Source: CAZRIE01 sp964600075
Lineage (GTDB): Bacteria > Bacteroidota > Bacteroidia > Flavobacteriales > Flavobacteriaceae
Assembly: GCA_964600075.1 (NCBI GenBank)
Contig: CAZRIE010000053.1
Location: forward strand, 1-28,586
Direction of reading: 5' to 3'
DNA: 28,586 nt
The notes below the pieces were generated by a model. The model did not search any database and was not told the DNA's origin. It worked only from the letters and a program-made list of their open reading frames with translations. Positions 7,728 to 14,603 of the stretch are shown here, piece by piece; the first letter of the stretch is position 1, and each line of letters begins with the position of its first letter. The translations under genes and the position numbers were made by a program.

Positions 7728-8927
7728 TTATTCTTCCCAAAATTCTGGCACCGTTGCACTCCCAAGAACGGTGCAGTCACCGCATATTCTGGGCACTACA
7801 ATATGTCCTATTGCTAATCCTAAGCTCTCGCCGATAATAAAATCGACAAAACTCACGCGTTTTGATTTTACGAAATCGAAGATATTCGGGGTCCCATTGA
7901 ACAAAAACTCAATACGCCCACAATCGTCGGGGAAAGGTGGCAATTCTTCATTTGGGTAAAAGTCGGAGTAATTAAAAAACAAACGTTTTTCACTTACGGT
8001 GGAAACATCGAAGACACCAACGACCTTTTCGTTAACATCATCATCGGGAAAAATATTCCCGCTTATGAAACCTGGCTGGCTCTGTGAAAAAAGACTTTCC
8101 AAACCTGATAAATCCTTTAATTTTTCATAAAATACGTGTGCCTCGCTTGATAGTACAAACTGTTTCACAAGAATGCTATATCTATGGGAAATGATATAAT
8201 CGTCTCTATTCAAGAAACGAACTTCGAGACCTGAAACTCGATCTTCACCAACCCTTGTGGTCTCGGTTAAAATGATAGTATTCGATTTTACTGAAGCGTA
8301 ACAGGTTTGTTCTTCGTTTTTACGGTCGAATACTGCGACGGTCATTGCCTCCTCCGATACTACTACTAGTTCGTTGCGGTTCCAATTTGGCGCAATGATT
8401 TTATACGTTTCTTCGTACTCATATCGGTAAAAATTTGAATTTTCGGAAGGATCGAAGCTGTCTACCTTGATACTTACTCCATTTGTGCCCGTATCCGTGG
8501 TCGTTTGCTCCGCATATACCCTGTCAATTTGTGAAGTTTGGGGAATTTCAACAGAAGTTGAACTATAAGAACGGCCGTTGGCCAAAGATATCGTTAGGGT
8601 GTACGATTGACCTGAAGTGGCAGCGAAAGGAACAACGGAAACATATTTTCCTGGATCGGCTTCTTCGAAAACAAAGGAACTGTTACTACTATCAAGTACA
8701 CGAACGATCGCACCGCTTTCAATTTCAGACGGTTCGACTCCATCGGAAGATCGACTTAAATAGATTTCTTGGTTTTTCAGTTCGTTGGTAATCAGTGCTT
8801 CTACGACCAGTATACTATCGGATGGTGGTATTTCTGGAGTGAATTCCTCCGTACAACCTACAAATAGCCAAGTCAAAAGCAGGGTTAAAATGATAAAAAC
8901 GATATGTTGTTTAACGGGTCGTTTCAT
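7728..8927 (-). CDS. DUF4249 family lipoprotein
   Basis: A 399-residue lipoprotein: the signal segment ends in LFVGC (Cys25), followed by TEEFTPEIPP and the LVVEALITNE segment that I associate with DUF4249. The mature protein is probably all-beta at the start, with Ig-like strands. DUF4249 genes are commonly found beside TonB-dependent receptor genes in Bacteroidota. The receptor stop is 4 bases before this start, and the gene for the plug-like protein starts 10 bases after its stop. By analogy with SusD beside SusC, it may be a surface lipoprotein that captures or gates a substrate for the receptor, but that role is inference. The substrate is unknown. Confidence 0.85.
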   Translation of the reverse strand: MKRPVKQHIVFIILTLLLTWLFVGCTEEFTPEIPPSDSILVVEALITNELKNQEIYLSRSSDGVEPSEIESGAIVRVLDSSNSSFVFEEADPGKYVSVVPFAATSGQSYTLTISLANGRSYSSTSVEIPQTSQIDRVYAEQTTTDTGTNGVSIKVDSFDPSENSNFYRYEYEETYKIIAPNWNRNELVVVSEEAMTVAVFDRKNEEQTCYASVKSNTIILTETTRVGEDRVSGLEVRFLNRDDYIISHRYSILVKQFVLSSEAHVFYEKLKDLSGLESLFSQSQPGFISGNIFPDDDVNEKVVGVFDVSTVSEKRLFFNYSDFYPNEELPPFPDDCGRIEFLFNGTPNIFDFVKSKRVSFVDFIIGESLGLAIGHIVVPRICGDCTVLGSATVPEFWEE

Positions 8928-8931
8928 CTTT

Positions 8932-11688
8932 TCAAAATTTGAAGTTGTAGGTTATCGTCGGAATCGGAACGGCAAAGATGGAACTCTGATAGGCTTTTAA
9001 TGACCCATCTTCGGTAACGAAAAATACCGAAAACGGATTATTTCTGCCCAGCACATTATAAACCGATACGTTCCAAAAACTATGGGCGAACTTTTTGATC
9101 TTGTGGTTTCCCTCGACATTAAAGCTAAGGTCTAGCCGATAAAAATCAGGAATTCGAAATTGGTTACGGTCGCTGTAAAGGGCATACTCCGCTCCGTTCA
9201 GACGGAATGAACCTATAGGAAACGTCACGGGCCGGCCTGTTTGATAAACGAAATTTGCTGAAAAACTAAAACGTTTTGTAAACTTATAGTTCGTGACCAA
9301 GCTCACGTCGTGGGGCTTGTCGTAATTGGAAGGAAAGTAATCACCATTGTTAATTTGCTCTTCTGGAAATTCGCTGTCCAATTGTATAAAAGATCTTGAG
9401 TACGTGTAGCCCAACCACCCGTTCAGCTTCCCTTCGTTCTTTTTAAGAAGTAGTTCGACCCCATAAGCTCTGCCTTTGCCCTGTAATACTTCGGTCTCAA
9501 TCGACTCGTTTAAAAGTAATTGGGCACCTACCTTGTAATCTAGAATATTGGTCATCCTTTTGTAATATCCCTCGAGACTTAGTTCGTAGCGGTTATTATC
9601 AAAATTCTTAAAAAAGCCTAACGAAACCTGACTTGCACGTTGTGGTTTGATATTGGTATCGGAGAGTTTCCACGTGTCGGTCGGCGAGACCGTAGTATTA
9701 TTGGTCAGTGTATGAATATATTGAAAGGTATTATTGTAGGCCGCCTTCACCGAAATGTCGGGTGCCAATAAATAGCGTGCAGATATCCTTGCCTCAGGGC
9801 CACCGTAGGTCTTTATGAACTCGTTGTTGTCAAATTCTTTGATTTCAATTAAGGAGGCCTCGTTTTTTGGAACCCCATCTTCGTAAATCGGCTGGGATGA
9901 ACTTCCCAAGGCAGCATAAAAGGAATAACGCAGACCGAGATCTATAGAAAATTTCTCATTTACGGTAACATTGTCGGAAATAAAAAGAGCCGATTCCCAG
10001 CCTTTTTCACCTTGGATGTCTAACGGTTGGACTATGGAACTCTCCCCGATTGGATTTACCTGACCAGGCGATACTAAGTACAGCTTACTTGACAGTCCGT
10101 AGTTGATTTTATGGGCGTTTTTGTAGAGTTTGAAAAGTTTTAGCTTGATTTCGGTCTCATTGATTCGATAGCCAAGATTAAAATCTTTGTCACTATTTCC
10201 GTCAAATTCGATGTTAAAACCATACTCACTATTGGCCAGTAATAGGCTCATTGAGTTACGTTCGTTAAGTTGACGGTTCCATTTTAATGAAAAAAGCCGG
10301 TTGCTATAACTGTAAAGTGAGTCAGAAGTAATGCTGAATGCATCTCGACTGTAATAGCCTGTTGCCGACACGCTGTTGTTTTCGTCGAGCCGATGATCAT
10401 ATTTGCCGATAATATCGTAAAAAGAGGCACTACTGTTTTTGAGTTCAGGGTCATCTAGGGTGTTTAAGATCCAGTTCGAATAGGTGCTTCTGCCCCCTAC
10501 CAGTAGGCCAGCCTTTTCCTTCACAATAGGAATTTCTAGGGTGAGGTTACTTGTAACAGGCCCTAAGGCAGCTTCTCCACTGAATTTTTGGGTTTGGGCA
10601 TCTTTGGTGCTAATATCGAAGACCGACGATACACGTCCTCCAAATTCTGCGGGTATACTTCCTTTATAAATAGTTACCGATTCAGTGGTAAAGGGATTTA
10701 AGGCCGAGAAAATGCCAAAGAAATGCGAAGGGTTATAGATAACCGCATCATCTAACAAAATAAGGTTTTGGTCAGTTCGACCACCTCGCACATTATAACC
10801 GGCCGCACCTTCGCCTGCATTGGTGATACCGGGCAGGGTTATTGCTGTTTTTAAAATATCTCGTTCACCTAAAACAAGCGGTATAGTCTTTATTTCAGCG
10901 ATATCGAGTTCTACTACACCTATGGTTACTTTTTCTACGTTTTTTCGAAGATTGCCCTTAACCGTAACCTCGTCCAATTGCTCCACGCTTTCTTGAAGAT
11001 TGAAGTTTAATTGACCATTGCTATAGATAATGACGCGTTTTTCGACCGATTCGATGCCTATAGCTTGGGTTTGCAAAACTGTTTCGCCGGAAACAAGAGG
11101 AATTTCGTAGAAGCCCTCGGCATCAGTGCTCACACCAGATGCTCCACTCTTGATGAGAATGGCTAGATTCTGTATAGGTTCTCCCGTGCCTTTGTTGGTA
11201 ACATACCCCGATAATATGAACTTATCCCCGGTTTTATTTCTTATTTCCTTCCCTATCCGAACTGTTTCTATAGTAGAAGAGAAATCTTGTTTTTCTTGAA
11301 GATAAAAAGATGGTTTTTCGGTAATAGCGGTACTATCGATGACCAGATTTACCAATTTGTCGGAATAAAAGCTTTTGGGTAGCTCATCGCGTATTCTAAC
11401 ATTCTGTGTTAGTATGATTTTGTCTTCAACAATGTAAAAATTAGTAATTGTATTTTTGAAAATACCCTCTAGAACATCAAGTGTTTCGATATTTTGATAG
11501 GTACCGGAGACAGGTACATCATCGAGCCATTCTTCGACAAAGTAAAAATGATAGTCCGTAAGTCTTTCAATTTGTTCCAATACCTCTATTTTATTGGCAT
11601 TACTGAAACTCAGACTGATTTTTTGTGTCTCTTGTCCAATTACTGACAATGAAATCATTAATAGGAGTAAAAGGAGTAATCTTCTCAT
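8932..11688 (-). CDS. TonB-dependent outer membrane receptor with STN and carboxypeptidase-like domains
   Basis: A 918-residue outer membrane active transporter that would use TonB/ExbBD energy to import a substrate. Order of parts: signal peptide 1-19; STN (secretin/TonB N-terminal) domain about 22-95; a linker; carboxypeptidase-regulatory-like domain about 157-233 (GYVTNKGTGEPIQN); plug about 240-365 with AGYNVRGGRTDQNLILLDD and EFGGRVSSVFDIS; then a 22-strand-type barrel ending in aromatic ITYNFKF. Its ATG overlaps the preceding gene's TGA (ATGA). STN domains often signal to an anti-sigma/sigma pair, but no FecR or ECF sigma gene lies nearby in this window. The barrel shows no feature I can tie to iron, sugar, peptide or vitamin. 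Pairing with DUF4249, not SusD, sets it apart from typical glycan loci. Confidence 0.95.
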   Translation of the reverse strand: MRRLLLLLLLMISLSVIGQETQKISLSFSNANKIEVLEQIERLTDYHFYFVEEWLDDVPVSGTYQNIETLDVLEGIFKNTITNFYIVEDKIILTQNVRIRDELPKSFYSDKLVNLVIDSTAITEKPSFYLQEKQDFSSTIETVRIGKEIRNKTGDKFILSGYVTNKGTGEPIQNLAILIKSGASGVSTDAEGFYEIPLVSGETVLQTQAIGIESVEKRVIIYSNGQLNFNLQESVEQLDEVTVKGNLRKNVEKVTIGVVELDIAEIKTIPLVLGERDILKTAITLPGITNAGEGAAGYNVRGGRTDQNLILLDDAVIYNPSHFFGIFSALNPFTTESVTIYKGSIPAEFGGRVSSVFDISTKDAQTQKFSGEAALGPVTSNLTLEIPIVKEKAGLLVGGRSTYSNWILNTLDDPELKNSSASFYDIIGKYDHRLDENNSVSATGYYSRDAFSITSDSLYSYSNRLFSLKWNRQLNERNSMSLLLANSEYGFNIEFDGNSDKDFNLGYRINETEIKLKLFKLYKNAHKINYGLSSKLYLVSPGQVNPIGESSIVQPLDIQGEKGWESALFISDNVTVNEKFSIDLGLRYSFYAALGSSSQPIYEDGVPKNEASLIEIKEFDNNEFIKTYGGPEARISARYLLAPDISVKAAYNNTFQYIHTLTNNTTVSPTDTWKLSDTNIKPQRASQVSLGFFKNFDNNRYELSLEGYYKRMTNILDYKVGAQLLLNESIETEVLQGKGRAYGVELLLKKNEGKLNGWLGYTYSRSFIQLDSEFPEEQINNGDYFPSNYDKPHDVSLVTNYKFTKRFSFSANFVYQTGRPVTFPIGSFRLNGAEYALYSDRNQFRIPDFYRLDLSFNVEGNHKIKKFAHSFWNVSVYNVLGRNNPFSVFFVTEDGSLKAYQSSIFAVPIPTITYNFKF

Positions 11689-12467
11689 TTGGGAAGATGA
11701 TTTGATGTGCTTTCCTTTCGAAGGGTATTAAGAAAATTCAAAAGTGCTTTAAGTTCTTCTTCGGTGAGCTGGGCTCTAGGCCTTTTTTTGGCAAAGTCAA
11801 CTAGCTGGTCGGCATTATCGGGGAAAAGCGATGTAAGATCTGAGACGTTTTCCACCGGGTAATAGTTGTTGTTCAGCGTAAGTAGATATGTTGAAGGCAG
11901 AACCTTGAATTCGTAGAAGGTGCGTTTATCGCCCAAATCTAACTCTAAAAGTTTATGATGTTTTTTTAATAATGAGAAGCTGTCCTTTTCTAGCAATACC
12001 TCGTAAAAGCCGGAAGGTATTTTATTTTGATTTTTTGAAGTTTCGATTTTTACAAAACGATGGCTGTCTATTTCAAAAGCTTCTACCTTTTCCTTATGTA
12101 GTTGTAATATTCTGCCGCCGAACTGGTTTGCAACACGCATTAGCAGCTCATCTTCATAGACATTGTATTTTAAATCTAGTCGGTAATAAGGCTCGTTGTC
12201 GAATATCACTAGTCCGGAGATAAAATCTGGGGTGGGAAAAAACTTAGACTTTCTGCTCTTTGCCCTATGCTTTTCGAAATAAGCAACACCATAATGGAGT
12301 TCCGAATTTTCAAGTCCAACGATGTCATCGAACCAATTATAATACGTGGGCAAAATCTCGCTCGTCTGTCCCTTCAAATAAAATGGATACACAAGAAGTG
12401 ATAAATAAAAAACACAGATCAAAAGGCTATTCTTTCTCTTAGGAATAAATAGATTTTTTTTTTGCAT
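11685..12467 (-). CDS. Exported protein of unknown function, first gene of the receptor operon
   Basis: A 260-residue protein with an N-terminal hydrophobic segment (about 15-32) after a basic start, ending near FYLKGQ, so it is probably exported to the periplasm or outer membrane. I do not recognise a named domain. The central region (about 80-200) is rich in Tyr, Leu and Lys and alternates like beta strands. The C-terminus is a charged helix containing LTEEELKALLNFL. Proteins of this look occur upstream of TonB receptors in other flavobacteria, from memory. The stop overlaps the receptor start by 4 bases, which argues for translational coupling and a shared job. It might be a periplasmic partner, a signal-sensing protein or an assembly factor for the receptor. 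Confidence 0.75.
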   Translation of the reverse strand: MQKKNLFIPKRKNSLLICVFYLSLLVYPFYLKGQTSEILPTYYNWFDDIVGLENSELHYGVAYFEKHRAKSRKSKFFPTPDFISGLVIFDNEPYYRLDLKYNVYEDELLMRVANQFGGRILQLHKEKVEAFEIDSHRFVKIETSKNQNKIPSGFYEVLLEKDSFSLLKKHHKLLELDLGDKRTFYEFKVLPSTYLLTLNNNYYPVENVSDLTSLFPDNADQLVDFAKKRPRAQLTEEELKALLNFLNTLRKESTSNHLPK

Positions 12468-12732
12468 TAGGGATTTGAAAATAATAAAATAGCAAGTATT
12501 TACATAAAATCGAAACTTGGAAGGGACTAAGTAAATATAGATAAAAACTCACCTAATCGAAGATAAATGATAAGGAGATTCATGGATCCTCGCTAACTAG
12601 GCTCAAATTCTTAATAGTACGCCTTGAAAATTTCAATTCATCTAAATATTCTAGGGTACTTCTGAGAACTTCACAAAAAAATCTTTTCCTAGAAATGGAT
12701 GTTTAAGGTCAAAACACACACAACTTATTAAC

Positions 12733-12762
12733 AAAGTGGTAGTTTGTGGTAAAATGTGGTAA
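12733..12762 (+). promoter_or_regulatory. Three tandem 10-base GTGGT repeats, likely MraZ operator
   Basis: Three direct repeats stand end to end: AAAGTGGTAG, TTTGTGGTAA and AATGTGGTAA. Each has GTGGTA at the same place, so the spacing is exactly one helical turn (GTGGT at 12736, 12746 and 12756). MraZ is known in other bacteria to bind short G-rich direct repeats with about 10-base periodicity just upstream of its own gene and to repress the dcw operon. The repeats lie 47 bases before the mraZ start and overlap the expected -33 region of the promoter. Autoregulation of this operon is therefore a strong inference. Confidence 0.8.
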
Positions 12763-12771
12763 TAAAATTTG

Positions 12772-12779
12772 TAGTTTTG
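12772..12779 (+). promoter_or_regulatory. Candidate -7 promoter box of the dcw operon
   Basis: TAGTTTTG matches the Bacteroidota -7 consensus TAnnTTTG exactly. A TTTG at 12743-12746 could be the -33 element, but the 25-base spacer is a little long for the consensus. Transcription would start near 12784, leaving a leader of about 25 bases before the mraZ GTG. The MraZ repeats sit directly upstream. Confidence 0.55.
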
Positions 12780-12809
12780 AGTTATACTACTAATAAACCA
12801 ACCATTTAA

Positions 12810-13283
12810 GTGATCAATTTCATTGGAACATACGATTGTAAGGCCGATACCAAAGGTAGGGTAATGTTACCGGTTGCTCTAAAAAATCAGATGTCTCCTA
12901 CCATAAATAACGGTTTTGTAATCAAAAGATCAGTCTTTCAGCCCTGTTTAGAGCTATACCCGATGGAGGAGTGGAATCTGCTCATGCAAAAGATGAATAA
13001 GAAAAATCGGTTCAAAAAAAAGAACAACGATTTCATCCGTCGTTTTTCCGCGGGAGTAAAAATTGTGGAAATTGATGGTACTGGTCGATTGTTAATACCT
13101 AAGAACTTGGTGGAGATTGCGAATATAACTAAGGAGGTTGTTCTAAGTTCTGCTATCAATATTATAGAGATTTGGGACAAGGACAGTTACGAAGAAGTTT
13201 TGGAAGAAACCGCTGAAGATTTTGGGGCATTAGCGGAAGAGGTCATGGGCGATGATGGAGACGACGAGGCCGATGTATCATAG
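12810..13283 (+). CDS. mraZ: Transcriptional regulator MraZ
   Basis: A 157-residue DNA-binding protein with two SpoVT-AbrB-like swapped-hairpin domains, at about 1-50 and 75-125. The signature segments are DTKGRVMLP near the N-terminus and DGTGRLLIPKNL in the second half. MraZ forms rings that bind repeats in front of the dcw cluster and usually repress it. The start is GTG: an in-frame TAA lies immediately before it and the next ATG (residue 19) would remove half of the first domain. Three likely binding repeats lie just upstream. The acidic C-terminal tail overlaps the beginning of rsmH. Confidence 0.96.
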   Translation: MINFIGTYDCKADTKGRVMLPVALKNQMSPTINNGFVIKRSVFQPCLELYPMEEWNLLMQKMNKKNRFKKKNNDFIRRFSAGVKIVEIDGTGRLLIPKNLVEIANITKEVVLSSAINIIEIWDKDSYEEVLEETAEDFGALAEEVMGDDGDDEADVS

Positions 13284-14166
13284 TCCGGTATTGTTGCGCG
13301 AGTCTGTCGATGGCCTAGACATAAAGGAAGGTGGAGTATATGTAGATATCACCTTCGGTGGCGGAGGGCATTCCACAGAAATATTGAATCGCTTAGGTAC
13401 CGAAGGTAAATTATTGGCCTTCGATCAAGATGAAGATGCACTTGAAAATACGATTGATGATACGCGGTTTACGCTAATCAACGAGAATTTCAGGTTCATG
13501 AAGCAGTTTTTAAAGTTCTATGGCATTCGGAAAGTAGATGGAATTTTGGCAGATTTTGGCGTTTCCTCACATCAATTTGATAAGGCCGAACGTGGGTTTT
13601 CTACCCGCTTCGAGGCCGATTTAGATATGAGAATGAGCAAACGCAACGTACTATCGGCCTACGACGTGGTCAACAAATATAACTACGATGATTTGCGAAA
13701 GGTTTTGTTTCGGTACGGCGACCTGCGAAACGGGAACGCCATGGCGAAGACGGTTATTGAGCGGCGAGAGCAAGCTCCGATAAAAACTACTGAGCAATTG
13801 AAGGAGGCATTGCAGCGGTTTTTGCCCAAGGGTAGGGAACATAAAGTACTGGCCAAGATTTATCAGGCCATTCGTATCGAAGTGAATCAGGAGCTATTGG
13901 TAATCGAGGAATTCTTAGTACAGACCGTTGATTTGCTTGATAAGGGAGGTAGACTGAGCATCATCAGTTATCATTCTCTAGAAGATCGCTTGGTAAAACG
14001 ATTTATTAGGGCGGGTCAGTTTGAAGGAGAGCCCGACAAGGATTTTTACGGAAATGTAGAAGTCCCTTTTAAAAAAGTTGGCCAATTGATAATTCCTTCG
14101 AAAGAAGAAATTGCTAAGAACAACCGGGCGCGAAGTGCTAAACTGCGAATTGCTGAGCGGATATAA
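13252..14166 (+). CDS. rsmH: 16S rRNA (cytosine(1402)-N(4))-methyltransferase RsmH
   Basis: This S-adenosylmethionine-dependent enzyme methylates N4 of C1402 in 16S rRNA at the decoding site (also known as MraW). The 304-residue length is normal. Visible marks are MYHSPVLL near the start, the SAM-binding ITFGGGGHS (33-41), LADFGVSSHQFD, and ISYHSLEDRLVK near the C-terminal part. The start is uncertain: ATG at 13252, 13255 or 13273 all fit, and the last gives MYHSPVLL, the usual N-terminus of relatives. I kept the longest frame. Depending on the choice it overlaps mraZ by 32, 29 or 11 bases, so translation is probably coupled. A 113-base gap containing a palindrome follows. Confidence 0.97.
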   Translation: MMETTRPMYHSPVLLRESVDGLDIKEGGVYVDITFGGGGHSTEILNRLGTEGKLLAFDQDEDALENTIDDTRFTLINENFRFMKQFLKFYGIRKVDGILADFGVSSHQFDKAERGFSTRFEADLDMRMSKRNVLSAYDVVNKYNYDDLRKVLFRYGDLRNGNAMAKTVIERREQAPIKTTEQLKEALQRFLPKGREHKVLAKIYQAIRIEVNQELLVIEEFLVQTVDLLDKGGRLSIISYHSLEDRLVKRFIRAGQFEGEPDKDFYGNVEVPFKKVGQLIIPSKEEIAKNNRARSAKLRIAERI

Positions 14167-14244
14167 AAAAGAGTAAAAAATAAAGAAAAGGAACGGAGGA
14201 TTTGAAAGCTGAAGCTTTTATGCACTGAACCAATGAAACAGGAG

Positions 14245-14264
14245 ATTCCCGCCTTTGCGTGAAT
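14245..14264. repeat. Imperfect palindrome in the rsmH-ftsL gap, possible dispersed repeat
   Basis: ATTCCCGC (14245-14252) and GCGTGAAT (14257-14264) form 8-base arms with one mismatch around the loop CTTT. Together with the flanking GAG and GACA it resembles the ATTCCCGC-NNNN-GCGGGAAT dispersed palindromes I know from many bacterial genomes. It is not followed by a T-run, so it is unlikely to be a simple terminator. Confidence 0.55.
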
Positions 14265-14279
14265 GACAAAAGATAAATA

Positions 14280-14603
14280 ATGAAAACAGGATTACTGAAC
14301 ATACTAAAAGGAAAATTTCTGATTAGCGGCGATGCACCAAAGCATTGGTTGTTTATCATTTTCGCCTCCTTTTTGGCGACGGTAATGATCGGTAGTTCCC
14401 ACAGTGCCGATAAAAAGGTGCATCAGATTGCGGCCTTGAACGAAGAAGTTAAAGAATTGCGAAATGAATTTGTCGACACACGTTCCGATGTACAGCAGTT
14501 GAAATTGGAATCTACAGTAATGCAGATTGTGGAAGAAAAGGGGCTCTATCCTTCCGAAGTACCGCCCAAACAAATTAAAGTTAAATCGAACAAAGAAGAG
14601 TAG
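14280..14603 (+). CDS. ftsL: FtsL-like cell division protein
   Basis: A 107-residue single-pass membrane protein in the ftsL position between rsmH and ftsI. A short cytoplasmic N-terminus is followed by a transmembrane helix over about 22-40 (HWLFIIFASFLATVMIG). Then comes a periplasmic coiled-coil-like segment (about 45-90, with repeated Leu, Val and Glu in VHQIAALNEEVKEL) and a charged tail. FtsL works with FtsQ and DivIC/FtsB to activate FtsW-FtsI at the septum. Sequence conservation in this family is low, so the call rests on topology and position. Its TAG stop shares one base with the GTG start of ftsI, which suggests coupled translation. Confidence 0.88.
   Translation: MKTGLLNILKGKFLISGDAPKHWLFIIFASFLATVMIGSSHSADKKVHQIAALNEEVKELRNEFVDTRSDVQQLKLESTVMQIVEEKGLYPSEVPPKQIKVKSNKEE

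Larger units (their letters stand above)
12468..12809. other. Divergent intergenic region between the receptor operon and mraZ
   Basis: This 342-base AT-rich gap holds no credible gene. Its right end carries the mraZ control region described separately (12733-12779). For the leftward receptor operon I see only a partial -7-like match, TATATTTA on the minus strand at about 12532-12539, with the final G replaced by A and no clear -33 element. The stretch 12560-12720 shows nothing I can name. Confidence 0.6.

Noticed and set aside
7718..7780. N-terminal extension of the macroglobulin-like frame
   Set aside because: It overlaps the end of the DUF4249 gene and hides the signal peptide that begins at 7717.
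12725..12733. TTATTAACA, a relaxed DnaA-box-like sequence beside the MraZ repeats
   Set aside because: A single degenerate match in AT-rich DNA is expected by chance, and no cluster of boxes or origin features is present.
14201..14216. AAAGCT-GA-AGCTTT inverted repeat in the rsmH-ftsL gap
   Set aside because: The loop of two bases cannot form a stable hairpin without opening the stem; no further support.
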